From contig JAWKXU010000001.1 of assembly GCA_041396845.1 (NCBI GenBank), forward strand, positions 695,130 through 759,129: a stretch of DNA of 64,000 nt. The letters run 5' to 3'. Shown piece by piece: positions 8,106-15,608 of this stretch. The notes under the pieces are model-generated. The model saw nothing but the letters and a program-made list of their open reading frames with translations. It was not told the origin of the DNA and ran no database searches. Source of the stretch: JAWKXU01 sp020446465. Lineage in GTDB: Bacteria; Pseudomonadota; Alphaproteobacteria; Sphingomonadales; Sphingomonadaceae. Position 1 is the first letter of the stretch. Each line of letters starts with the position of its first letter. The position numbers were made by a program, and so were the translations under genes.

Positions 8106-10444
8106 TGCGATCATACAAGGTTGAGGCGGAGCAACTGGCCGCAGATTTCGGCGCGCGTGACGTTGCCGACCTTGTCGCTGAGGCCAATGCCTTGCGCGTT
8201 GCGGGGCATGGTGAAACCATCACTTATTCGCGCAAGGTGTTCGTTCCTCTCACCAAACTGTGCCGCGATACCTGTCGTTATTGCACCTTTGCGCAAAGCC
8301 CGCGCGAGGGGCAGCGCGCATACCTGACTGTCGATGAGGCTGTGGCGATTGCCGCGGCGGGCAGGGACGCAGGTTGTCGTGAGGCATTGCTGACGCTGGG
8401 CGATCAGCCGGAACTGCGTTGGCAACAGGCGCGCGACGAACTGGACGCGATGGGTTTTGCGACGACGCTGGAATATCTGGGCCACGTCGCTGCAGAAATC
8501 AGGCAACAAACCGGATTGCTGCCGCATCTTAACCCCGGCCTGATGAGCGATGCGGATTTCGCCGCGCTACGTCCGGTTTCACCGTCGATGGGCATCATGC
8601 TGGAAGGCATTGCACCGCGCCTGGCGGAGCGTGGCGGGCCGCATTTCGGTTGCCCGGACAAGGAGCCAGCCCGACGTCTGGAAACGATTGCCGCAGCAGG
8701 GCGGGCCAGGGTTCCCTTTACCAGCGGTTTGCTGATCGGCATTGGCGAAAGCCGCGCCGAACGGGTCGAGGCTCTGCTGGAACTGCGCGCGCTCAACCGG
8801 GAATATGATCATCTGCAGGAGATCATCATCCAGCCGTTTCGGGCCAAGGCCGACACGAAGATGGCCGACGCGGCAGAGCCTGATGATGACGAACTGCTCT
8901 GGACACTGGCTGTGACCCGCATCCTGTTTGGTGCGGACGCCAATATCCAGTCCCCGCCCAATCTCGCGCCTGCCATGCTGGAAGCGATGGTGGAAGCTGG
9001 CATCAATGATCTGGGCGGCATTTCTCCGGTTACGCTGGACCACGTAAACCCCGAAGCGCCGTGGCCAGAAATCACCAGCCTTGCACGGCGGCTGGCTGAG
9101 ACAGGCCGCACGCTTGCCGAAAGGCTGACAATCTATCCTGCCTATGCACGACGCGCCGGGGACTGGGTCGATCCGAAACTGGCCGGGGCTGTGCTGGCTG
9201 CAATCGACGGGCAAGGCCGCCCGCGCGAGGATGACTGGCTGACAGGGCAAAGCACCCATATCCCGGCCTGGGCGGAAAAGCGCACACCTCTATTGGCAGC
9301 CAGCGACCCTGTGCAATCAGCCATCAGGCGCGCAGAAACGGGCGAGGAACTGCGCGAGGCAGAGATTGCCAGCCTGTTTGCAGCGCGTGGCGATGATTTC
9401 CATGCCGTGTGCGCTGCTGCTGATCGTATGCGGGCGGAACTGGTCGGCGATGATGTGACTTACGTCATCACGCGCAATATCAACTATACCAACCTTTGCA
9501 CGCATGGTTGCGGCTTTTGCGCCTTTTCCAAGGGGCGGGTTTCTGAAGAAACGCGCGAGGCACCCTATAACCTCTCGGCTGAGGTCGTTCGTAGCCGTGT
9601 CGCAGAAGCCTGGGCGCGCGGCGGGACAGAGGTATGTATGCAGGGCGGTATTCACCCGTCCTATACGGGCGAGACGTATCTTGGCATTGTTGCCGCGGCA
9701 AAGGCGGCAGCACCGGATATCCATGTCCATGCCTTTTCCCCGCTGGAAATAACTTCCGGTGCCCGCTCACTGGGGGCAAGCGTGGAAGACTATCTGCGTG
9801 AGTTGAAGGCCGCGGGCCTTGCCAGCCTGCCGGGGACAGCCGCCGAAGTACTGGACGACGAAGTGCGCGCGGTCATCTGCGCGGACAAGCTGACTACGGA
9901 TGAATGGCTGGACGTGGTACGCACTGCCCACCGTGTCGGTATTCCCACCACCAGCACAATAATGTTCGGCCATGTCGACCGCTATGATCACTGGGCGCGC
10001 CACTTGCTGCGATTGCGAGCGTTGCAGTGCGAAACGGGCGGCCTGACAGAGTTCGTGCCGTTGCCCTTCGTTGCCTCCGAAGCGCCGATTTACCGCAAGG
10101 GACGCGCGCGGCGGGGGCCGACATTCCGCGAATCCGTGTTGATGCATGCTGTGGCCCGGCTGAGCTTTGGTGCACTCCTGCCCAATATCCAGACGTCATG
10201 GGTCAAGATGGGGCTGGCAGGCGGCCAGTACTGCCTTGGGGCGGGAGCAAACGACTTTGGCGGGACGTTGATGAACGAATCCATCACCCGTTCGGCAGGT
10301 GCCAGCCATGGTCAGGAAATGACTGTCGAGACATTTGAACGCGCAATTGTTGAGATTGGTCGCACACCGCGCCAGCGCACCACGCTTTACGGTTCTGTCG
10401 ATCATCTGCGCCGGGAAGGGCAACTGGAATCACAGACTGTCTGA
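8102..10444 (+). CDS. fbiC: FO synthase FbiC (CofG-CofH fusion)
   Basis: Builds the deazaflavin FO from tyrosine and the flavin precursor 5-amino-6-ribitylaminouracil. The 780 residues contain two radical-SAM domains. The first (CofG) has CRDTCRYC (Cys54, Cys58, Cys61); the second (CofH) has CTHGCGFC starting at Cys466. The fusion order CofG-CofH is that of actinobacterial FbiC. It begins in an overlap with the cofC stop; two consecutive ATG codons (8102, 8105) are possible starts. Its last 43 bases overlap the convergent doxX gene. It completes the FO-to-F420 core pathway in one operon. Confidence 0.95.
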   Translation: MMRSYKVEAEQLAADFGARDVADLVAEANALRVAGHGETITYSRKVFVPLTKLCRDTCRYCTFAQSPREGQRAYLTVDEAVAIAAAGRDAGCREALLTLGDQPELRWQQARDELDAMGFATTLEYLGHVAAEIRQQTGLLPHLNPGLMSDADFAALRPVSPSMGIMLEGIAPRLAERGGPHFGCPDKEPARRLETIAAAGRARVPFTSGLLIGIGESRAERVEALLELRALNREYDHLQEIIIQPFRAKADTKMADAAEPDDDELLWTLAVTRILFGADANIQSPPNLAPAMLEAMVEAGINDLGGISPVTLDHVNPEAPWPEITSLARRLAETGRTLAERLTIYPAYARRAGDWVDPKLAGAVLAAIDGQGRPREDDWLTGQSTHIPAWAEKRTPLLAASDPVQSAIRRAETGEELREAEIASLFAARGDDFHAVCAAADRMRAELVGDDVTYVITRNINYTNLCTHGCGFCAFSKGRVSEETREAPYNLSAEVVRSRVAEAWARGGTEVCMQGGIHPSYTGETYLGIVAAAKAAAPDIHVHAFSPLEITSGARSLGASVEDYLRELKAAGLASLPGTAAEVLDDEVRAVICADKLTTDEWLDVVRTAHRVGIPTTSTIMFGHVDRYDHWARHLLRLRALQCETGGLTEFVPLPFVASEAPIYRKGRARRGPTFRESVLMHAVARLSFGALLPNIQTSWVKMGLAGGQYCLGAGANDFGGTLMNESITRSAGASHGQEMTVETFERAIVEIGRTPRQRTTLYGSVDHLRREGQLESQTV

Positions 10445-10890
10445 CAGGTCCGCCGGGCCAGCGGATCAAGCCCGAACAGACCGCTGCCGCGTGAAACAAG
10501 GACGAGCGCCAACCCCGCCCAGAGAATGTGGACAGTCCATGCCTCTGGATAGACAAAAATCTGGATCATGCCCGTCATGCCCAACAGGCCAAGCGCAGAA
10601 AGCCGCGTGAAGAGGCCAAACACCAGCAGAACGGGCAGGAACGTTTCTGCATAAAGTGCCATGTGCGCGGCAAGATCAGGCGGGAGCGGGACGCCCGCAT
10701 ACTCTTCTGCGAAAAGATAGCGCGTCGTATCTGATACTTGCAGCCATGTTCCGTCCTCCACTTTGGTTCGGCCAGAAGCCCAGAACACTTGCGCCAGGGC
10801 GAGGCGCGATACGATGAGAGCGAGGCTTTCACCCATGCGACCGGCGGCAAAAGCGACGAACTGGCGATAGAGCGACAAGACTGCGGCCAT
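10402..10890 (-). CDS. DoxX family membrane protein (BufD-like) divergent from bufABC
   Basis: 162 residues with four predicted membrane helices and the DoxX features RLALAQVFWASGRTK near the start and AAHMALYAETFLPVLL in the middle. DoxX proteins often accompany DUF692/DUF2063 genes, and in bufferin operons the DoxX gene is called bufD. Here it is transcribed away from bufA2 rather than with it, but a promoter-like motif identical to that of bufA2 lies 65 bases upstream (10955-10980), so co-regulation is likely. Its 3' end runs 43 bases into fbiC on the opposite strand. Function in the redox or quinone pool is inferred only. Confidence 0.85.
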   Translation of the reverse strand: MAAVLSLYRQFVAFAAGRMGESLALIVSRLALAQVFWASGRTKVEDGTWLQVSDTTRYLFAEEYAGVPLPPDLAAHMALYAETFLPVLLVFGLFTRLSALGLLGMTGMIQIFVYPEAWTVHILWAGLALVLVSRGSGLFGLDPLARRTCQTVCDSSCPSRRR

Positions 10891-10954
10891 TGGCTTACCC
10901 CTTCTTTGCCGGCGCGGGTGGTGGTGAAATTTTCACTGGCCGGTCTGTCGCTGG

Positions 10955-10980
10955 TTCGGCCAGATGCGCCCGATGGTTAC
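10955..10980 (-). promoter_or_regulatory. Probable ECF sigma promoter of doxX (GTAACC-N16-CGAA)
   Basis: On the minus strand GTAACC (10980-10975) is followed after exactly 16 bases by CGAA (10958-10955). This lies 65 bases before the doxX start. From memory, GTAACC-N16-CGAA is the motif described for Caulobacter sigmaF promoters, which control bufferin-type genes. A matching motif faces the other way at 11013. Confidence 0.68.
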
Positions 10981-11012
10981 AGTGCGATCGGCAGGATTTT
11001 TTGTGCGGGGGC

Positions 11013-11038
11013 GTAACCAGACCGGACGATGGGGCGAA
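11013..11038 (+). promoter_or_regulatory. Probable ECF sigma promoter of bufA2BC (GTAACC-N16-CGAA)
   Basis: GTAACC at 11013-11018 and CGAA at 11035-11038 are separated by exactly 16 bases, as in the divergent copy at 10955-10980. The bufA2 ATG lies 77 bases downstream of the -10 element, preceded by the ribosome-binding site GAAAGGA. Two exact matches in one intergenic region, each oriented towards its gene, argue for a shared ECF sigma factor. No sigma or anti-sigma gene is present in the window. Confidence 0.7.
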
Positions 11039-11114
11039 CTACACTGTGTCAGCCGCAGCAAGATGGCTGGCACTGATTGCCACTTCATCCTGATATTTAA
11101 CTGAAAGGACTGTC

Positions 11115-11402
11115 ATGAAAATATCCGCTCGCAAGGCAACGGCTGTTGCTACGTCCGCTGCCGCGCTTGTCATGTCTGCTGCCGCCTATGCCGCCGATGC
11201 ACCTGCTGGAAGCGTGGGCCGGGCGCTTGGCGCTGATGACACTGTTCACTGTTATGGTGTGCATTCGTGCAAAGGCATGGCCGACTGCGCGACCACCGAG
11301 AACCAGTGCAAGGGCATGAATGCCTGCAAGAGCCATGGTTTCAAGGCAATGAAAGCCGGCGCCTGCCTGACCAAAGGGGGCACCATCGGCGATATCAAGT
11401 AG
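11115..11402 (+). CDS. Bufferin-type Cys-rich RiPP metallophore precursor (BufA2-like)
   Basis: 95 residues: a signal peptide ending near AAAYA (residue 26) and a mature part with six cysteines (46, 52, 58, 65, 71, 84) in repeated CKGM-type units (SCKGMADC, QCKGMNAC), ending in CLTKGG. This matches the second class of bufferin precursors, exported peptides whose cysteines are modified by an MNIO enzyme and which bind copper. The adjacent bufB (DUF692) and bufC (DUF2063) genes supply the maturation pair. The name rests on pattern recognition, not on a search. Promoter: see 11013-11038. Confidence 0.85.
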   Translation: MKISARKATAVATSAAALVMSAAAYAADAPAGSVGRALGADDTVHCYGVHSCKGMADCATTENQCKGMNACKSHGFKAMKAGACLTKGGTIGDIK

Positions 11403-11408
11403 GATCAA

Positions 11409-11457
11409 GGCCACTGGCGGGTGCTCCGGGTTTGTTCCGGGCGCTCGTCCAGTAGCC
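11409..11457 (+). promoter_or_regulatory. Strong hairpin between bufA2 and bufB, no U-tract
   Basis: Nested arms GGC/GCC, ACTGG/CCAGT and CTCCGG/CCGG with inner GC pairs form a long imperfect stem-loop just after the bufA2 stop and before the bufB ribosome-binding site. There is no run of T after it, so it looks like a transcript-stabilising or partially attenuating element. That would give more precursor than enzyme from one transcript. Role is inferred. Confidence 0.45.
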
Positions 11458-11479
11458 GGTCAAGAGGAGGCTTTTGCCA

Positions 11480-12319
11480 ATGCCAACCATCGCACCGTTT
11501 CAGGGTTTCGGACTGGGGATGCGGCGGGACCATTACCCGCAGTTCCTTGGCGGTGAAGCGCATGTCGATTTTGTCGAGGTGATTTCGGAGAATTTCATGG
11601 TCGACGGAGGAAAACCGCTCGACATTCTGACGCGCGTGCGCCGCAATTATCCGGTCATCCTGCATGGTGTTTCGCTATCGGTGGGGTCGGCGCATGGCGT
11701 TGATATGGCCTATCTTTCCCGTTTGCGGCGGCTGGCGGACAGGATCGATCCGCTGTGGGTATCCGATCACCTGTGCTGGACCAGCACCCATGCTCACAAC
11801 AGCCACGATTTGTTGCCGCTTCCCCTGACGCAAGAGACGCTGGATGTGGTCTGTGCAAACGTCTTGCGCGCGCAGGACGCGCTGGGCCGGGCGATGCTGT
11901 TTGAAAACCCGTCCAGCTATTGCACTTTTCCCGATGATGACATGGCCGAATGGGAATTTCTTGCGGCCATGGCGGAGCGGACCGGGTGCTTCCTGTTGCT
12001 TGACGTCAACAACGTGTTCGTCAGCGCTCATAACCACGGCTGGGATGCGCGCCGGTATATTGACCGCCTGCCGCATGACCGCATTCGCCAAATACACCTC
12101 GCAGGCCATACGCAAGGGCCGCTGCTGATTGATACGCACGATCAGCCGGTGTGCGATGACGTGTGGGCGCTTTTTGACTATGCCGTTGCGCGTTGCGGGC
12201 CGGTGGCGACAATGATTGAACGCGATGGTAATATCCCGCCGCTGGAAGAGCTTGAGGCGGAGCTCGATATGGCCCGCAGCCGAGCCGGGGCGACCGGCAA
12301 GGCGATGGTTGCCGCATGA
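11480..12319 (+). CDS. bufB: MNIO family bufferin maturase BufB (DUF692)
   Basis: Multinuclear non-haem iron enzyme that converts cysteines of the bufferin precursor into sulfur heterocycles. About 279 residues forming a TIM barrel, with the DUF692 blocks VEVISENFM, LHGVSLSVGSAHG, LWVSDHLCW, FENPSSY, LLDVNNVFVSAHNHG and IHLAGH, which provide His, Asp, Glu and Asn ligands for the iron cluster. Start 11480 is chosen because AGAGGAGG lies nine bases upstream; an in-frame TTG at 11474 is less well placed. Its stop overlaps bufC (ATGA). Confidence 0.93.
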   Translation: MPTIAPFQGFGLGMRRDHYPQFLGGEAHVDFVEVISENFMVDGGKPLDILTRVRRNYPVILHGVSLSVGSAHGVDMAYLSRLRRLADRIDPLWVSDHLCWTSTHAHNSHDLLPLPLTQETLDVVCANVLRAQDALGRAMLFENPSSYCTFPDDDMAEWEFLAAMAERTGCFLLLDVNNVFVSAHNHGWDARRYIDRLPHDRIRQIHLAGHTQGPLLIDTHDQPVCDDVWALFDYAVARCGPVATMIERDGNIPPLEELEAELDMARSRAGATGKAMVAA

Positions 12320-13119
12320 CTCTGGCCCTGCTTCAGCAACAGTTCCTGCACTGCATCCATGATGCGGATGCCGCGCTGCCACCCGCATGGCAAGGCGCAG
12401 TGGAGCGCGGGCTTGAAATCTATCGTAACAACTATCGCACGGCGCTGGTCGAGGCGATGCGCGAAACCTATCCGCGCACGCTGCGATGGGTGGGGGAAGA
12501 GGCGTTCGACGCGGCCGTGGCGCACCATGTCATTATGTGCCCGCCAGGCAGTTGGACGCTGGATGATGCAGGCGTCGGCTTTGCCGGAACGGTAGCTGAA
12601 CTCTTCGTGCATGATCCCGAAGTGACCGATCTGGTGGCGCTGGAATGGGCCATGCACCGCGCTTTCGTCGCTGAGGACGCAACACCGATGAATGCTCCAG
12701 CGTTTCAGTCGGCCTGTGCTGATTTGTCGGAAGAGGGCTGGCTGCATTTGCGGCTTGTCGCGCAGCCTGCGTTGCAGGTGATCGACGTTGGCAGCGACTG
12801 CATTGGCCTGTGGCGCGCCCTTGCCGATGGTCAGGCCGATGCCCATGCCGACGATTGCGACCGGCCCGACGAACCGGAACGCTATGCCACGGTCCGTCAG
12901 GTGATCGTCTGGCGTGAAGGTCTGCGCCCCGTTTGTCGCTTTGGGCTGGATGGTGAAGGCGATCTACTTCGCGCCGTACTCTGCCGCACGTCCTACAACG
13001 ATATTTGCGCCCGGCTGGCTGGCGAAGGCTCACCAGATGATGCAGCGAAAGTGGCTGGCAGGATGCTTGGTCAGTGGCTGGGTGATGGCATGTTGGCAGG
13101 TATCGACACCCGAACCTGA
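12316..13119 (+). CDS. bufC: BufC/HvfC-type partner protein (DUF2063 domain)
   Basis: 267 residues. The N-terminal half shows the DUF2063 pattern (QQQFLHCIHD, then GLEIYRNNYRTALVEAMRETYP, HHVIMCPPGSWTLDD reduced here to key stretches), followed by a less conserved C-terminal domain. BufC proteins recognise the precursor and present it to the MNIO enzyme. The gene overlaps bufB by four bases, the normal arrangement. No membrane segment is apparent, so it should act in the cytoplasm before export. Confidence 0.9.
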   Translation: MTLALLQQQFLHCIHDADAALPPAWQGAVERGLEIYRNNYRTALVEAMRETYPRTLRWVGEEAFDAAVAHHVIMCPPGSWTLDDAGVGFAGTVAELFVHDPEVTDLVALEWAMHRAFVAEDATPMNAPAFQSACADLSEEGWLHLRLVAQPALQVIDVGSDCIGLWRALADGQADAHADDCDRPDEPERYATVRQVIVWREGLRPVCRFGLDGEGDLLRAVLCRTSYNDICARLAGEGSPDDAAKVAGRMLGQWLGDGMLAGIDTRT

Positions 13120-13180
13120 ACGCGCCCACGGGCGATTTTGTTCGCACTGCCCATGCTGCTGTAAAAAAATAATTCGGCCA

Positions 13181-13333
13181 GAGTCTTTCCGGCCACAGTG
13201 CCATATATCGAGTCTGCGGCCTGACGCTGTAACCTACATCTTGTGCCGGACTCGCTTCGTTCCAGCCCGCATTTCCAACTTGTTAACCATGATGGGCGAC
13301 AGTTCGTGCTTGACGCGGACTCCGCTTGGACTC
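13181..13333 (+). promoter_or_regulatory. ccrM control region: five GANTC sites and a CtrA-type half-site
   Basis: GANTC occurs at 13181, 13210, 13249, 13318 and 13329. TTAACCAT, a CtrA half-site in Caulobacterales, lies at 13283-13290, 75 bases before the ccrM start. In Caulobacter the ccrM promoter is CtrA-activated and methylation of GANTC in its leader turns it down. The cluster here suggests the same feedback. Position of the transcript start was not determined. Confidence 0.65.
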
Positions 13334-13364
13334 ACCCTGTGGATAAGTTGTAACGGGGGACATT

Positions 13365-14489
13365 ATGGGCGTGGTGGAAACCACAAAGGTGCGTGTGCGC
13401 CAAATGGAAACGGCGCGGGAACTGCCATTGGGGCGGATTCTCGATGGCGACTGCGTGGAGGCAATGCGCAGCTTGCCCGATGCTTGCGTCGATCTGGTCT
13501 TTGCTGATCCGCCATATAACCTGCAGTTGGGCGGCGATCTCAATCGCCCTGATGGCAGCCATGTCGATGCGGTGACAGATGACTGGGACCGTTTTAGCAG
13601 CTTTGGCGCTTATGATGCCTTCACGCGGGAATGGCTGGCAGAAGCGCGCCGGGTGCTGAAGCCCGACGGTGCGATCTGGGTCATTGGCAGTTACCACAAC
13701 ATCTTCCGCGTCGGGGCGATCATGCAGGACATGGGGTTCTGGATTTTGAACGACGTCGTCTGGCGCAAATCCAACCCGATGCCCAATTTCCGCGGCACGC
13801 GCTTCACCAACGCGCATGAAACGCTGATCTGGGCAAGCATGGGGGAAAAGGCGAAGTATCACTTCAACTATCGCGCCATGAAAACGCTCAACGATGAATT
13901 GCAGATGCGCAGCGACTGGGTTCTGCCGATCTGCGGCGGGCAGGAACGTCTGAAGAAGGAAGGGCACAAGGTCCATCCGACGCAAAAGCCCGAAGCTCTG
14001 CTTTATCGTGTGATGCTGGCCACCAGCGAACGCGGCGATGTTGTGCTGGACCCGTTCTTCGGCACCGGCACAACAGGGGCTGTGGCGCGGCGTCTGGGGC
14101 GCGAGTGGATCGGATGTGAGCGCGAAAGTATCTACCGCGAAGCCGCGCTGGAGCGGATCGAAATGGCCTTGCCACTGGATGAAAGCGCATTGACCACGAT
14201 GCAAAGCCGCAAGGACGCGCCGCGCGTCGCATTCGGCGCACTGGTCGAATCTGGTCTCGTCACGCCGGGAACAGAGCTGTTCGACAAGAAACACCTCTAT
14301 TCCGCAACCGTGAGGGCGGATGGTTCGATCAAGAGCGGCAAGGAAACAGGCTCCATCCATGGTGTTGGCAAGGCCTTGCAAGGCGCGCCAAGCTGCAATG
14401 GCTGGACATTCTGGCACCTGAAACATGAAGGCGCGGTCAAGCCACTTGACGCGATGCGCCAGTTACATTTGCTGGCCATCGAAGATTGA
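13365..14489 (+). CDS. ccrM: Cell-cycle-regulated adenine-N6 DNA methyltransferase CcrM (GANTC)
   Basis: Methylates adenine in GANTC, a cell-cycle mark in alphaproteobacteria. The 374 residues have DPPY at 48-51 ahead of the SAM-binding DPFFGTGTTG near 228, the beta-class order, a GHKVHPTQKP block, and the roughly 80-residue C-terminal extension with WTFWH typical of CcrM that contributes to DNA recognition. An alternative start is Met14. The upstream region is unusually rich in its own target sites. It ends one base into folP. Confidence 0.94.
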   Translation: MGVVETTKVRVRQMETARELPLGRILDGDCVEAMRSLPDACVDLVFADPPYNLQLGGDLNRPDGSHVDAVTDDWDRFSSFGAYDAFTREWLAEARRVLKPDGAIWVIGSYHNIFRVGAIMQDMGFWILNDVVWRKSNPMPNFRGTRFTNAHETLIWASMGEKAKYHFNYRAMKTLNDELQMRSDWVLPICGGQERLKKEGHKVHPTQKPEALLYRVMLATSERGDVVLDPFFGTGTTGAVARRLGREWIGCERESIYREAALERIEMALPLDESALTTMQSRKDAPRVAFGALVESGLVTPGTELFDKKHLYSATVRADGSIKSGKETGSIHGVGKALQGAPSCNGWTFWHLKHEGAVKPLDAMRQLHLLAIED

Positions 14490-15598
14490 TGGCCAAAGTT
14501 TACGTCCGGCCCATCGGCCTGTCGCCCAGCCCGCAAAGTGAAGAGGGTGAATGCGTCCGGCTGGGGGGCGGGATGGTTTATGCCTGGCGCTTTGCGCTGC
14601 TGTTGCGTGAAGGCGACAAGGTCGTAGAAAGAACCCGCGTCAGCGCGCCGGATATGGGTGCGGCCATTGCCGCGCTTCCCGGCGATCTTGCCGAAGAAGC
14701 GCAGGCGCAGTGGGCTGATCTCAAAAGGCAACACGCCCCGCTGCAATGCGGTGAGCGCACGATCCGGCTCGACCAGCCGCAGATCATGGGCATCCTCAAT
14801 GTGACGCCGGACAGTTTTTCCGATGGTGGCAAGTTTCTGGATGATCCGGACGAAGCCCGCGCTCATGCCGCTCGCATGGTGGAAGCCGGCGCGGCAATTA
14901 TTGACGTCGGCGGTGAAAGCACGCGACCCGGCGCGCCCGCTGTATGGGAAGGGGATGAACTGAAACGCGTCATCCCCGCTGTGGAAAGTCTAGCCGCGAT
15001 GGGCGCTGCCGTCAGTGTCGATACGCGCCGGGTTGGGGTAATGGAAGCGGCGCTGAAGGCGGGCGCGCATATCATCAACGACGTGTCAGCCTTGCGGCAT
15101 GACCCGCGCGCGCTGGAGTTTGCGGCGGGCAGCAAAGTCCCGGTGATCTTGATGCACGCGCCGGGTGAAGGCGATGACCTCCATGCTTGCGCGGATTATA
15201 CCAACCCCGCGCTCGATGTGTTCGACTGGTTGAAGGCGCGCCGCGATGCGGCGATTGCGGCGGGAATCGCGCGTGAGCGGATTATGCTCGATCCCGGTGT
15301 CGGCTTTGGCAAGACATTGACGCACAATCTGGCGGTGCTGAACGCATTGCCGCTCTATCATGCGCTTGGCCAGCCGCTGCTGCTGGGGGCAAGCCGGAAG
15401 CGGTTTATCGGCGCGCTTTCCAACGAGGCGCCCGTCCATCAGCGGCTTGGCGGATCGGTGGCAATCGCGATTCATGGGATGAACGCCGGTGTGCAGCTGC
15501 TGCGTGTCCACGACGTGTCTGAAACGGTGCAGGCGCGTAACGTCTGGCGCGGTTTGCGCGATGCGGCGCTGACGGACTTTTCCGAAATGCCCTTGTAG
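14489..15598 (+). CDS. folP: Dihydropteroate synthase FolP
   Basis: Condenses p-aminobenzoate with hydroxymethyl-dihydropterin diphosphate in folate synthesis. After an N-terminal extension of about 95 residues come the signatures IMGILNVTPDSFSDGG and GGESTRPGA, then DPGVGFGKT and GASRKRFIG. At 369 residues it is longer than the usual 280 because of that extension, whose role I cannot assign. The ATG at 14489 overlaps the ccrM stop, so the two form an operon. It converges with the regulator gene ten bases beyond its stop. Confidence 0.94.
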   Translation: MAKVYVRPIGLSPSPQSEEGECVRLGGGMVYAWRFALLLREGDKVVERTRVSAPDMGAAIAALPGDLAEEAQAQWADLKRQHAPLQCGERTIRLDQPQIMGILNVTPDSFSDGGKFLDDPDEARAHAARMVEAGAAIIDVGGESTRPGAPAVWEGDELKRVIPAVESLAAMGAAVSVDTRRVGVMEAALKAGAHIINDVSALRHDPRALEFAAGSKVPVILMHAPGEGDDLHACADYTNPALDVFDWLKARRDAAIAAGIARERIMLDPGVGFGKTLTHNLAVLNALPLYHALGQPLLLGASRKRFIGALSNEAPVHQRLGGSVAIAIHGMNAGVQLLRVHDVSETVQARNVWRGLRDAALTDFSEMPL

Positions 15599-15608
15599 AG
15601 GCGGGGCG

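Noticed and set aside
13230..13255. Third GTAACC upstream of ccrM as an ECF sigma promoter
   Set aside because: After 16 bases the sequence is CTCG and not CGAA, and ccrM has a different control context.
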